From: JANMCE01 sp963791625
GTDB lineage: Bacteria; Actinomycetota; Acidimicrobiia; Acidimicrobiales; Ilumatobacteraceae
DNA: 64,000 nt
NCBI GenBank assembly: GCA_963791625.1
Contig: CAWBTA010000006.1
Span: 186,001 to 250,000 of the forward strand
Direction of reading: 5' to 3'
A program made the translations under genes and the position numbers. The stretch's first letter is position 1. Each line of letters begins with the position of its first letter. Positions 16,616 to 25,669 of the stretch are shown here, piece after piece. A model generated the notes under the pieces. The model was not told the origin of the DNA. It saw only the letters and a program-made list of their open reading frames with translations, and made no database searches.

Positions 16616-17836
16616 CTACTCGTAACGGAGGGCGTCGATGGGTTTGAGTGAGGCGGCGCGGTTGGCGGGATAGATACCGAAGAACAAGCCGACCACCACG
16701 GCCACGCCGAAGGCGAGGGCAATGGAATAGGTCTCCACGACCGGCTTGACCCCGACGATGGTGAAGCGACTACCGAACAGCCCGAAGCCAACCCCCAGCA
16801 GCCCGCCCAGTACGGACAGGAGGACCGCTTCCACGAGGAACTGCGTCAGGATGTGGCTTTTGCGGGCACCGATGGCCTTTCGAATACCGATCTCGCGGGT
16901 GCGTTCGGTGACTGTCACCAGCATGATGTTCATCACGCCTATGCCACCGACCAGAAGCGAGATGGCGGCCACCGCGCCGAGCAGAACGGTGAATGTCTTG
17001 TTGTTGGCGTCTTGCGTTTGGAGCAGCGAGGCCTGGTTCAAGACACGGAAGCTGGTGGCCGTCGAGCCGGCATGGCGCGACATAAGTACCGCGGTCACTT
17101 CAGCCTGCGCAGCATCGGTGACCGATCGGGAAGCGGCCTGTACAACAAGTTGGTCGACGCGGTTGCTAGCGCCGGCGAGCAGTTTGCGCACCGTGGAGAT
17201 CGGGGCCACCACGATGTCGTCCTGGTCCTGCGCGCCGTTGGAGCCTTTGGGCTTGAAGACACCAATGACGGTGAACACACCATTGCCAAACTTCACCTGT
17301 TGGTCGATCAGCGTGGCCGTATCGACGCCTTCGCCCAACAGATTCTTGGCGAACGTTGCACCTACTACGGCCACCTTTGAAGCGTTGTCCTCATCGTCTT
17401 GCGTAAAGAAGACCCCCGAAGAAACGGGGTAGTTGCGAACGGAACTAAATTCCACCGACGTTCCGTAGAAGACGGCGGGAGTGGCGTTTGCCCCATTCAA
17501 TGACGCCGTGACGTTCTGGGCATTCACGAGGGGGACGACGGCGGAGAGGTCGGCAGCTTGCGTGACATCTCGGAGCGCCTTCACATCGTTGTCGTCGATG
17601 GTGACGCGGCGTGTCTGGGTCTGCCCGCGGTTACCAACACCACCGGTGGAGACGGTCAGAGTGTTGGAGCCGAGACCTTCGAGTCGCTTTCGACTGGCCG
17701 CCGCCGACCCGCTACCCACGGCCACCAGCACGATGACCGAGGCCACACCGATGAGGATGCCGAGCATGGTCAGCGCCGAGCGAAGACGGTTGGCAATGAT
17801 GCCCTGGAAAGCGATGCGGATGCTTTCAAAATTCAT
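16616..17836 (-). CDS. MacB-type ABC transporter permease (FtsX family)
   Basis: The 406-residue permease begins MNFESIRIAFQGIIANRLRS with membrane helix 1 (LTMLGILIGVASVIVLVAVG), a large extracytoplasmic domain (about 50-270) and three C-terminal helices including GGIGVMNIMLVTVTERTREI, GIRKAIGARK and the conserved end PANRAASLKPIDALRYE. This is the mechanotransmission layout of MacB/FtsX transporters, which push substrates or lipoproteins outward. ATGA overlap with the ATPase gene at 17833-17836. Confidence 0.9.
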   Translation of the reverse strand: MNFESIRIAFQGIIANRLRSALTMLGILIGVASVIVLVAVGSGSAAASRKRLEGLGSNTLTVSTGGVGNRGQTQTRRVTIDDNDVKALRDVTQAADLSAVVPLVNAQNVTASLNGANATPAVFYGTSVEFSSVRNYPVSSGVFFTQDDEDNASKVAVVGATFAKNLLGEGVDTATLIDQQVKFGNGVFTVIGVFKPKGSNGAQDQDDIVVAPISTVRKLLAGASNRVDQLVVQAASRSVTDAAQAEVTAVLMSRHAGSTATSFRVLNQASLLQTQDANNKTFTVLLGAVAAISLLVGGIGVMNIMLVTVTERTREIGIRKAIGARKSHILTQFLVEAVLLSVLGGLLGVGFGLFGSRFTIVGVKPVVETYSIALAFGVAVVVGLFFGIYPANRAASLKPIDALRYE

Positions 17837-18576
17837 GATGCGCCTACGTAACGCGCGTCGACCGGCGCATTTCGCGTATCGGAAACGATGCTGCCGTCCC
17901 GGAGTCGGATGATCCGCTTGGCGTAGGCAGCCACATCGTCTTCGTGGGTGATGACCACGATGGTGCGTCCGGCGCTGTTCAGGCGGGCGAAGATGCCGAG
18001 CACCTCTGCCGTCGATTGGCTGTCGAGCGCGCCGGTTGGCTCGTCGGCCAGGATCATGGCCGGGTTGGTGGCGATGGCCCGTGCGATGGCCACCCGCTGC
18101 TGTTGTCCGCCCGACAGCTCCGAGGGAAGGTGATGACCGCGATCGGTTAGACCAACGGCAGCAAGAGCGGCCGCCGCTCGTTTGCGCCTCTGTGCCTTGG
18201 GCACGTTGGCGTACACGAGGGGCAGCTCGACGTTGCTTGACGCCGATGTACGGGGAACCAGGTTGAAGCTCTGGAAGATGAAGCCGATCTTGTGATTGCG
18301 GATGGTTGCGAGGTCGTAGTCATCCAGCAGGCTGACGTCGACACCGTCCAGTAGGTAGCGCCCGCTAGTGGGTGAGTCGAGACAGCCGAGGATGTTCATC
18401 AACGTCGACTTGCCGCTACCCGACGCACCCATGATTGCGACAAAGTCGCCTTGCTCGATCACCAGCGACACACCCCGAAGCGCCTGCACTTCGATCTCGC
18501 CCTGGCCGTAGGTCTTCACCGCGTTCTTCACAATGATGACGGGGCGTTGGGCGGTGCCCTCCGCGATGTCGGTCAT
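17833..18576 (-). CDS. MacB/LolD-type ABC transporter ATP-binding protein
   Basis: Complete 247-residue ATPase: Walker A GASGSGKST, Q-loop FIFQSFNLVPRTS, signature LSGGQQQR, Walker B MILADEPTGALD and H-loop VVITHEDD. It powers the permease at 16616. Starts and stops overlap by 4 nt on both sides (18573-18576 and 17833-17836), so the three transport genes are translationally coupled. Confidence 0.92.
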   Translation of the reverse strand: MTDIAEGTAQRPVIIVKNAVKTYGQGEIEVQALRGVSLVIEQGDFVAIMGASGSGKSTLMNILGCLDSPTSGRYLLDGVDVSLLDDYDLATIRNHKIGFIFQSFNLVPRTSASSNVELPLVYANVPKAQRRKRAAAALAAVGLTDRGHHLPSELSGGQQQRVAIARAIATNPAMILADEPTGALDSQSTAEVLGIFARLNSAGRTIVVITHEDDVAAYAKRIIRLRDGSIVSDTRNAPVDARYVGAS

Positions 18577-20375
18577 CCGCCTACGCCACCTCGGGCGCCA
18601 CCCTGTCCGCCACCCGGAATCGCGCCGCCGCCGGGAATCGCCCCGCCACCAGGAACGGCAGCGCCGCCACCGGTAAGCGTTCCCGAGCTGGTTGCCGTGG
18701 TGCCGCCTCGGGTCACGATGACCTTGTCGCCGGCGGCCAGCCCGGACTTGATCTCAATGAGCGTGTCACCCTTCAGGCCGAGCGTGATGTTGCGCACCTC
18801 CACGTCCTTCGTCGTCGCTCCGGTCTGGACACTCACCGACGCCGCGTTACCGCGGGCGGTTACCGCCGACGAGGGGAGAGTCACCACGTCCTCGGCCTTG
18901 TCGACCACGACTGACAACGAAGACGTCATGCCCGGCTTCACCGCCGGGTCGCTGCCTTCGACGGTGACGTACACGTAATAGGTAACGACATTGCTGACGA
19001 GCGTGGAGACCGTGTCGATGGCCCGAACCTTGCCGCCCAACACCTTGCCTGCCAGTGCGTCAAGGGTGACGGTAACGCCCTGATCAACCTTCACCTTGGC
19101 CGCATCGGCCTCGCTGAAGCCCGCCTTCACTTCGAGCACAGATAGGTCGGTGATGACCATGAACGCCGAAGTCGTTGATGCTGCCGAGCCTGATCCCGAT
19201 GAGGAGCTACCCCCGGGGCTCGCGCCGATCTTGCCGCTGATGGACGCGATGGTGCCGGGCGCGGGGGCAAGCAGTACGGACAGCGCAAGGTTCTTCTGCG
19301 CCGTGGCGAGGTCAGTATCGGCCTTCAACATGCTGGCGTTGGCCGCGGCGAGATCGGCTTCCGTCGGCGACTTCAATTTCAGGTTGTTCGCGGCCAACGT
19401 CGAGGCATAGCTGGCCTTCGCGGTTTCGAGCTGACGGGCAGCCGAATCGATCGCCTGCTTGTCCTTGGCAAGACCCGACGTCTGATTGTTCTCACTGTTG
19501 GTCAGCGCATTGGTGGCGCTGGTGACCGATTGCGCCGCTTTGAGTTTGGTGCTCTCAACCGCGTTCTTGGCGTTCGCCAAACCGTTGACCGCCTGAGTCT
19601 GCGTGGTCTCTTCTTTGGCCAGTGTCGCCTTGCTATTCGCTGCTCGCGTCGCCGCTACGGCGCAGGTCGTCCCGTCAAGTGGCACACCGCCAGCGGTGTC
19701 ACACGGAACCCGATTGGTCTCATCCGTTGCGGCCGCAGCCTGGGCGGCCGCGTAGATCGGCGCCTCCTTGTCGGCTGCGGCTTGGGCTTGCTGCACCGAC
19801 AGCTGTGCCGTTGCGAGGTCACGATCGGATTGGGCGTTCGCGGTATCGAGTGACACGTTGGCCTGATGGATAGCCTCGTCGTAGTTTCCCGCGTTGATGT
19901 CGGCATTGGTGCGAGCGTTGTCGAGTGATGCCTGCGCCGAGTCCAGCGATACCTTCGCCTGGGTTGCTCCCGACTGCAACTGCGTCTTGTCATCCGCGGT
20001 CAGGCCTGCCTTCACCTTGTCAGTGCTGGCCTTGGTCGAGTTCCATGCGGCCTGGGCGCTGGCCAGGCTGGTTTGCAGCGACGCATTGTCGACCTCGGCC
20101 AATGGCTGGCCAACGGTTACTTTGTCGCCGACCTTTACCAAGATCTCGGTGACCTTGTTCGAGGTAACAGCCGAGTCAAAGCTGGCATCAACCTGACCCG
20201 GTACTTGCACATTGCCGCTGGCGGTGACCGCGCTCAGCACGATCCCTTTCTTGGCTTCAAAGACTGCGGTGGTCACCTTGGCCGCGGCTTTGGTTCCCAT
20301 GGCCGAGTACCCGGCGAACGCGATTGCGACAGTCGCCACCGCGAGCGTGCTGTTGAGAACGATGCTGCGTTTCAT
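18573..20375 (-). CDS. MacA-like periplasmic adaptor (HlyD/RND adaptor family)
   Basis: 600 residues. MKRSIVLNSTLAVATVAIAFAG is a signal anchor; GNVQVPGQVDASFDS and VKVGDKVTVGQPLAEVD form the first lipoyl half. A long Ala/Gln/Lys-rich coiled coil (about 100-360) follows, then the second lipoyl half, a beta barrel and a membrane-proximal domain (DVVTLPSSAVTARGN). The tail repeats GGGAIPGG. In a Gram-positive-type cell it would stand on the permease rather than reach a TolC. Start at 20375 is 2 nt after the lipoprotein stop; the alternative far upstream start would overlap that gene. Confidence 0.85.
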   Translation of the reverse strand: MKRSIVLNSTLAVATVAIAFAGYSAMGTKAAAKVTTAVFEAKKGIVLSAVTASGNVQVPGQVDASFDSAVTSNKVTEILVKVGDKVTVGQPLAEVDNASLQTSLASAQAAWNSTKASTDKVKAGLTADDKTQLQSGATQAKVSLDSAQASLDNARTNADINAGNYDEAIHQANVSLDTANAQSDRDLATAQLSVQQAQAAADKEAPIYAAAQAAAATDETNRVPCDTAGGVPLDGTTCAVAATRAANSKATLAKEETTQTQAVNGLANAKNAVESTKLKAAQSVTSATNALTNSENNQTSGLAKDKQAIDSAARQLETAKASYASTLAANNLKLKSPTEADLAAANASMLKADTDLATAQKNLALSVLLAPAPGTIASISGKIGASPGGSSSSGSGSAASTTSAFMVITDLSVLEVKAGFSEADAAKVKVDQGVTVTLDALAGKVLGGKVRAIDTVSTLVSNVVTYYVYVTVEGSDPAVKPGMTSSLSVVVDKAEDVVTLPSSAVTARGNAASVSVQTGATTKDVEVRNITLGLKGDTLIEIKSGLAAGDKVIVTRGGTTATSSGTLTGGGAAVPGGGAIPGGGAIPGGGQGGARGGVGG

Positions 20376-20377
20376 CC

Positions 20378-21193
20378 TCAGGGAGCAACTGTCGTGGCTG
20401 CGGCTGTCGTCGGCGCCGCACCGTTGTTTCCGCCCGGCCCAGCCTGGCCGGGCAGATTGGTACCGGCTGGAACCAAGACCTTGCACTTGTCGTTGGCGGC
20501 AATGAACTCGGGTGTCGTCTGGTCGACACCGGCCAAACGACCGCCCCGTGGACCTCCGGGGGGCGGCGGGTTCGAGCCGGGAACGGTCGTTGCACCCGCA
20601 ACCGTGGTGGTGGGGGTTGGCGCGTCGGCCACTTTGATGCCGTTGTCCTTCAGGCAGGAATAGTACGGGGCGAGTGCGGTGGCCCGAGCCTGACCGTTAC
20701 CGCCCTGACCGTTGCCACGGTTGCCGCCGCCGAAACCAATGCCGGCACCACCCGGTGGCAGCTTGTCCTTGCAGGCCTCCTGCGCCTTGACCAGCGCGGC
20801 CGGATCTATCGTCGGTCGAGGGGTGTTGTTGTCTGACGATGGGGGCGTTGCGTTGGGATCGGCGGCTCCTCCGGGCGGAGTTTGGCCACCGGCGGGGGCT
20901 GCGCCCTGGCCGTTGCCCCGAGCCGGGATCACCAGGCCATTTGCGGTGAGGCAGTCCCGATACGCCTGTTGTGCAGCCTGCTCCTCGGGTGTCAGCGGGG
21001 TCTGGCCACCCTGGCCCGCGCCTTGACCACCCCGCTGATCGGCAGCGACTGTTGAACCAGTTGCCGTCGCTGTCGTGGCCGATGCAGCCGCAGTGGTCGG
21101 AGTGGTCACGGCCGTCGCGGTCTTGATTGTCGAGCCACACGCTCCCAAACCGGCAATAATGAGGACACAGGACAATGCAGGAGCGAGGCGCAT
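20378..21193 (-). CDS. Lipoprotein with duplicated two-Cys module, MacAB operon
   Basis: A 271-residue lipoprotein: signal peptide and lipobox IIAGLGACGS with Cys20. After a Thr/Ala linker, a two-cysteine module occurs twice: AYRDCLTANGLVIP with KAQEACKDKLP, and YYSCLKDNGIKV with ANDKCKVLVP. The even spacing suggests one disulfide per module. Gly/Asn-rich linkers separate them. Similar small Cys-pair proteins sit before MacA-like genes in other actinobacteria (recollection of the family, not searched). It is first in the operon; no Shine-Dalgarno site precedes ATG 21193. Perhaps a substrate receptor or chaperone. Confidence 0.7.
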   Translation of the reverse strand: MRLAPALSCVLIIAGLGACGSTIKTATAVTTPTTAAASATTATATGSTVAADQRGGQGAGQGGQTPLTPEEQAAQQAYRDCLTANGLVIPARGNGQGAAPAGGQTPPGGAADPNATPPSSDNNTPRPTIDPAALVKAQEACKDKLPPGGAGIGFGGGNRGNGQGGNGQARATALAPYYSCLKDNGIKVADAPTPTTTVAGATTVPGSNPPPPGGPRGGRLAGVDQTTPEFIAANDKCKVLVPAGTNLPGQAGPGGNNGAAPTTAAATTVAP

Positions 21194-21242
21194 AAACGAA
21201 GTTGAGCATCTGAAGCTGTGAGTTGGTTGTGCGAACCCTGCG

Positions 21243-21255
21243 CTTGCCTGGCAAG
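21243..21255. promoter_or_regulatory. Palindrome between divergent lipoprotein and HNH genes
   Basis: CTTGCC-T-GGCAAG is a perfect 6-1-6 palindrome in the 133-nt gap between starts 21193 and 21327. It is a candidate repressor site; regulator unknown. Confidence 0.35.
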
Positions 21256-21326
21256 TGTGTAAGAAAATGTTCGACAAAGAACCTGGCGGCTTCACTACGG
21301 TCGGTATCGACAGGAGGCCATTCATC

Positions 21327-21917
21327 ATGCAGGCGACGTTGGACGACGAACAGGCGGTAGATCCTCCGTCGCGCGGACTCGCCGAAAGCCGTGTCTTGGT
21401 GCTCGATGCCGGATACCGTCCGGTGACCGTTATTGGTTGGCAGCGGGCCGTGATTCTCTTGCTGGACGAACGGGCCGAGGCGGTCGTCGAGCGCGATGAC
21501 ATGATTTCGTCACCCTCGATCTCCATTTTCCTGCCATCGGTCATTCGGCTCACGCACTGCTCCATTCCGGCCGGTCGCCGACGGGTCGGTCTGGCCCGCA
21601 AGCGAGCCGTGCACGAGCGTGACCGATGGACGTGTGCCTATTGCGGCTGGCACGCCCGCACCAGCAGCGAGCGCGTCAAGCTGACGATCGACCACGTGAT
21701 GCCCAAGTCACGGGGCGGCTCCAACATCGAGCCGCTCAACCTCGTGAGCGCATGTGGACCGTGTAACCGTCGCAAGCGTGACCGCACTCCTGAAGAGGCC
21801 CGCATGCAGTTGCTCTTCCCGCCCCGTGAACCATCGTGGGCCGAGCGAGTCCGTTGGTCCATCACCGCCGGGCGAAGTGTGCCCGAAGACTGGGCTCCCT
21901 TCCTGCTGTATGCCTAA
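21327..21917 (+). CDS. HNH endonuclease (McrA-like)
   Basis: 196 residues. The N-terminal domain (VLVLDAGYRPVTVIGWQRAV) is the usual lead-in of this widespread actinobacterial HNH family; the nuclease part is CAYCGWHARTSS, LTIDHVMPKSRGG and CGPCNRRKRDRTPEEA, with four Cys for the structural zinc and the HNH catalytic residues. AGGAGG stands 9 nt before ATG 21327, so the upstream in-frame GTG at 21255 is rejected. Cellular role unclear; housekeeping rather than mobile judging by the ordinary context. Confidence 0.85.
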   Translation: MQATLDDEQAVDPPSRGLAESRVLVLDAGYRPVTVIGWQRAVILLLDERAEAVVERDDMISSPSISIFLPSVIRLTHCSIPAGRRRVGLARKRAVHERDRWTCAYCGWHARTSSERVKLTIDHVMPKSRGGSNIEPLNLVSACGPCNRRKRDRTPEEARMQLLFPPREPSWAERVRWSITAGRSVPEDWAPFLLYA

Positions 21918-21948
21918 CGAGGATCCGACGTTGGTCGGGTCCTCGTTT
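21918..21948 (+). terminator. Intrinsic terminator after the HNH gene
   Basis: A 12-bp stem CGAGGATCCGAC with GTCGGGTCCTCG (one G-U pair) and loop GTTG is followed by TTT. It starts right after the stop codon and separates the HNH gene from the opposing small membrane gene. Confidence 0.7.
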
Positions 21949-21971
21949 CGCATGGTGGGGCAAAACAGTGG

Positions 21972-22202
21972 CTAACGGTAGAGCCAGGCGACCACCATCA
22001 TGGCGCCGATCACGGCAACGAGAGCGAAGGCCCGCAGCAGCCAGCGCAGTTTGGCCGGCACGGTTCCGTCGTTGGTCGCTCGCACGCTGAGTCCGCCGTC
22101 TGCTCGCCCGTAGGTCGCGTTCAGGGTGCGGCTGATGAGGAACGTGGTCCACACCACCCCGAATATCCCGACAACGCCCAACAAAAGCCCAATGACGATC
22201 AC
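21972..22202 (-). CDS. Small two-helix membrane protein
   Basis: 76 residues with two membrane helices (IVIGLLLGVVGIFGVVWTTF and LLRAFALVAVIGAMMVVAWL) flanking a short polar loop. Start is GTG 22202: TAGGTT (22214-22209) lies 6 nt upstream, the leaderless arrangement common here. No family recognised; function unknown. Confidence 0.6.
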   Translation of the reverse strand: MIVIGLLLGVVGIFGVVWTTFLISRTLNATYGRADGGLSVRATNDGTVPAKLRWLLRAFALVAVIGAMMVVAWLYR

Positions 22203-22237
22203 CCACCCAACCTAGCAACCGTTCCTTACCCAATCGC

Positions 22238-23596
22238 TCAGAACAGCGGCCACGTTTCGTAACCCGGCGCGACATGCACCCATGGTGCGGCCTGTTCGAT
22301 TCCGGCCGCGAGGCCGAGGGCGAGGTCGTCCCGGAATCGCGGGGCCATGATCTGTAGGCCGAGGGGAACGCCGGCACTGTCGTGGCCCATCGGAACGGAC
22401 ACTGCTGGGTGACCCGTGAAGTTGGCGTCCATTGTGTTGAAACCAATGGCGAGTCGCCGGTCGCCTTCGATCTCGACGGGAAGAGGTCCGTCGGGCGGGA
22501 ATGACTCGGCGTTCAACGTGGGGGAGATCAGCACGGCAGTACCGTCCAGAAGCTCATCGAGATCGGCGGCAGCCTGATAGCGGGCGCGTTGACCGGCGAT
22601 GTAGTCGGGTAACGACAGGTTCGCCCCCAGATCGAGCAGTACTCGGAGAGTGGGTTCGAACTCGTCCCACCGCTCTCGATCCGCGGCCAGACTTTGGGCG
22701 AGTTCGGCTGAACCGGTGGCGATCCAGTGCCAGGCGCAATCGACTTCGGTGAACCGGTCGATGATCGTCAACGGCAGCCTCAGGTCGTCGGCGATCAACG
22801 CGCACATTCGATCAAAGGCCGCGCTCACCACTGGTGCGACGGCACCACGGAAACTGCGCACGGCAACAACGCGTGTTGGGTTGATGGGCACAAATGAGGT
22901 GGACCCATCCGGTGGGCTCATGATGTCACCGAACACTGAACCGGCGAGAACGCTGCCTTCCAAGATGGCGTCGGCCACGGTGCGCCCGGTGGCACCGGCG
23001 GTGGAATAGCTGATCCAACTTGGCGCCCGATCGCGACCGATGATGCCATTGGTCGGCTTCCATCCGACGAGTCCGCACAAAGAGGCCGGGCCCCGAACGG
23101 AGCCGCCGCCGTCGCTCGTTGTCGCCAGCGGTGACAGTCCTGCAGCGAGAGCGGCCGACGACCCACCCGAGGAACCGCCAGGTGATCGTTCCAGGTTCCA
23201 CGGGTTCTTGGTCGCGCCGAAGATCGCATTGGTGGTGAACCCGGTGTGGCCGTACGCGGGGGTGTTGGTCTTGCCCACCACAATCGCTCCAGCAGAGCGA
23301 AGCCGCCGTACGAGGAGAGCGTCGTGGGTGGCGGGCGGCGCGTCCTCGAGCAGATGCGAACCGTTCGTCGTCCGCATACCGGCGACATCGACGAGATCCT
23401 TGACGAGAAGGGGGATTCCGGCGAGTGGACCCGTACGAGAGCTTGTCCGGGCGTCGCGCCGCGCATCTTCGAAACGTTGGGCCACGACTGCGTTCAACGC
23501 CGGGTTGTAGGCTTCGATTCGACGCAGCGATTCCTCCAGCAACTCCTCGGGGCTGACTCGACCCTCTCGAACAGCGGCAGCAATTTCAGCGAGCAT
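22238..23596 (-). CDS. Amidase (amidase signature family)
   Basis: 452 residues. The Ser-cisSer-Lys triad is visible: Lys in PLLVKDLVDVAG, the Gly/Ser loop GGSSGGSSAALAAG, and the nucleophile Ser in SDGGGSVRGPASLCGLVGWKP. The family hydrolyses amides, including Gln-tRNA, nicotinamide and xenobiotic amides. ATG 23596 begins MLAEIAAAVREGRVSPEELLE, the usual start; TACTGT (23608-23603) is 6 nt upstream, so the longer frame is rejected. Divergent from the hydantoinase gene, suggesting a shared amide or hydantoin substrate. Confidence 0.85.
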   Translation of the reverse strand: MLAEIAAAVREGRVSPEELLEESLRRIEAYNPALNAVVAQRFEDARRDARTSSRTGPLAGIPLLVKDLVDVAGMRTTNGSHLLEDAPPATHDALLVRRLRSAGAIVVGKTNTPAYGHTGFTTNAIFGATKNPWNLERSPGGSSGGSSAALAAGLSPLATTSDGGGSVRGPASLCGLVGWKPTNGIIGRDRAPSWISYSTAGATGRTVADAILEGSVLAGSVFGDIMSPPDGSTSFVPINPTRVVAVRSFRGAVAPVVSAAFDRMCALIADDLRLPLTIIDRFTEVDCAWHWIATGSAELAQSLAADRERWDEFEPTLRVLLDLGANLSLPDYIAGQRARYQAAADLDELLDGTAVLISPTLNAESFPPDGPLPVEIEGDRRLAIGFNTMDANFTGHPAVSVPMGHDSAGVPLGLQIMAPRFRDDLALGLAAGIEQAAPWVHVAPGYETWPLF

Positions 23597-23602
23597 CTCC
23601 GA

Positions 23603-23662
23603 ACAGTAGGTGACCGCGGCCTGGTCCCGAACCGGTTGTGCAGCCGGCTGCACCGTTACGAT
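23603..23662. promoter_or_regulatory. Divergent leaderless promoters, amidase and hydantoinase
   Basis: TACTGT (23608-23603, minus) lies 6 nt from ATG 23596, and TACGAT (23657-23662, plus) lies 6 nt from GTG 23669. A TTGTGC at 23636-23641 could serve as the rightward -35. Confidence 0.6.
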
Positions 23663-23668
23663 GTCGTG

Positions 23669-25669
23669 GTGAGCGGTCGTTTCCTTCTTGGTATTGACAC
23701 TGGTGGCACCTACACCGACGCGGTTATTTTCGATGAGGAGACCTCGGCTGTGGTCGCCAAGGCGAAGGCGCCCACCACGCACGACGAACTCTCAGTCGGC
23801 ATTGTGGGAGCGATTGATCGGGTGCTCGCCGAGTCTGGCGTTGCGCCCCAGCGGATCGACGTGGTGTCGCTGTCGACAACGCTCGCGACCAACGCACTGG
23901 TTGAGGGCAAGGGACGTGCCGTGTGCTCGGTCATCATCGGTTTTGAGGCCGAGGTCCTCGACCGCGCCGGGCTGCCCGAAGCCATGGGGAAGGACCCGGT
24001 GCTGCTTGTCGACGGTGGCCACGATTCCCACGGCTACCAGATCGCCCCACTCGATCTTGACGCGTTGGGCGCAGCGTTGGGCGATATTGCCGATCACGTC
24101 GACGCCTTTGCCGTCACGTCGCAGTTCAGTGTGCGCAACCCGGCTCACGAACTGGCTGTGGCCGCGTTCATTCGTCAGAAGACAGGCCGTTGGGTGACGA
24201 TGAGCCACCACCTTTCGGCCCAGCTGAACGGGCCGAAACGAGCCGTCACCGCAGTGCTGAACGCCAGACTGATTGCGATCATCGAAGATCTGGTGGACAC
24301 GACCGAACAGGCGATGCGATCTCGGGGAATCACGGCGCCGCTGATGGTCGTGCGAGGCGATGGTTCGCTGGTGTCTGCCGCGTTCGTGCGGGAGCGCCCG
24401 ATCGAAACGATCCTGTCCGGTCCAGCCGCCAGCCTGGTGGGCGCTGCGCACCTGACGTCGCTTCGCGATGGCGTGATCTCTGACATCGGCGGCACAACCA
24501 CTGACATCGCAGTGGTGCGCAGCGGTCGTCCGCTCGTGAGTCAGGACGGCGCAACCGTGGGGGGTCACAAGACCATGGTGACGGCGGTGGCGATGAACAC
24601 CCACGGTCTCGGTGGTGATAGCGAAGTGCGACACGACGACCGCGCTGCCGGCGCGCACCTGATCATCGGGCCACGTCGGGTGGTGCCGTTATGTGTGCTG
24701 GCCCGAACTGAGGCAACCTTGGTCACGGCCATGCTCACGGCTCAGCTCGCCAGTGAGACACCCGACGAATTCGACGGGATCGTGCTGCTCCCCACTCGAC
24801 AGCGGCATCGTGCGGCCGTTCTCGACAGCACCGAACAATCGTTGATGGACGCGCTCGGACAGAAGCCGACCATCGCCCGAGATGCACTGAACACAGCGAT
24901 GAAGCGTCGGGCCCTCGCCCGACTGGTGAGCCGCGGGCTGATCCAGCTTTCGTCGTTCACGCCGACCGATGCCAGCCACGTACTTGGCCTGCAACACACC
25001 GACAGTGTTCCGGTTGCGGAGCTGGCGGCCAGTCTGTTCGCTCGACGCAAGGACCGGCTGGGGAACTACATCGCGCCAGATGGTGTCACGGCCGCAACGC
25101 TCGTGATCGACGCGCTCGTGCGTCGTTCGGCCGAAGCTGTCCTGGCGGCAGCGCTGCAACGTGATGGTCTTCCCGCCTCCTCTATCGCCACGCCGATCGT
25201 GCAAGCGGCATTGAACGATGCAGGGTCACTTGTCCGACTCTCGGTCGGTCTCTCGGTGCCGCTGGTCGGTCTGGGAGCCTCGGCCGCGACCTACTATCCG
25301 AGGGTCGGGGCGTTGCTGCAGTCCGAGGTGATCGTGCCCGAACACGCCGACGTCGCCAATGCCATCGGCGCCGTTGTCGGCCGGGTGCGCATAGCCCGAC
25401 AGACAACCATCAGCGCGCCCCAGCTCGGCCAGTTCCTCGTCCACGTCGGCACCGAACCGGTCGCGGTCGTCACGCTCGACGAGGCCCGCTCCCTGGCGGC
25501 CGCAACCCTCACGCATGCGTTACGGAAAGACATGGAAACAGCCGGTGCCCGAGAATTCGAAACAGAATGGGACTGGCAGGAAACCACTGTCGATGTCGGC
25601 GGCCTTCCGCTGTTCGTCGAAGGAAAACTCATCGCCATTGGCTCTGGCCGCCCCGAACTCCGCTCGTGA
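23669..25669 (+). CDS. Hydantoinase/oxoprolinase HyuA family
   Basis: 666 residues with the ATPase-like fold of N-methylhydantoinase A and 5-oxoprolinase: the first phosphate loop is LGIDTGGTYTDAVIFD, the second VISDIGGTTTDIAVV. These enzymes open hydantoin or oxoproline rings with ATP, normally with a HyuB partner, which is not in the window. GTG 23669 is chosen from the -10 TACGAT 6 nt upstream and because the protein then begins SGRFLLGIDTGGT. The end overlaps the next start (GTGA at 25666). The neighbouring amidase and the carbamoylases at 6-8 kb suggest ureido-compound use. Confidence 0.84.
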   Translation: MSGRFLLGIDTGGTYTDAVIFDEETSAVVAKAKAPTTHDELSVGIVGAIDRVLAESGVAPQRIDVVSLSTTLATNALVEGKGRAVCSVIIGFEAEVLDRAGLPEAMGKDPVLLVDGGHDSHGYQIAPLDLDALGAALGDIADHVDAFAVTSQFSVRNPAHELAVAAFIRQKTGRWVTMSHHLSAQLNGPKRAVTAVLNARLIAIIEDLVDTTEQAMRSRGITAPLMVVRGDGSLVSAAFVRERPIETILSGPAASLVGAAHLTSLRDGVISDIGGTTTDIAVVRSGRPLVSQDGATVGGHKTMVTAVAMNTHGLGGDSEVRHDDRAAGAHLIIGPRRVVPLCVLARTEATLVTAMLTAQLASETPDEFDGIVLLPTRQRHRAAVLDSTEQSLMDALGQKPTIARDALNTAMKRRALARLVSRGLIQLSSFTPTDASHVLGLQHTDSVPVAELAASLFARRKDRLGNYIAPDGVTAATLVIDALVRRSAEAVLAAALQRDGLPASSIATPIVQAALNDAGSLVRLSVGLSVPLVGLGASAATYYPRVGALLQSEVIVPEHADVANAIGAVVGRVRIARQTTISAPQLGQFLVHVGTEPVAVVTLDEARSLAAATLTHALRKDMETAGAREFETEWDWQETTVDVGGLPLFVEGKLIAIGSGRPELRS

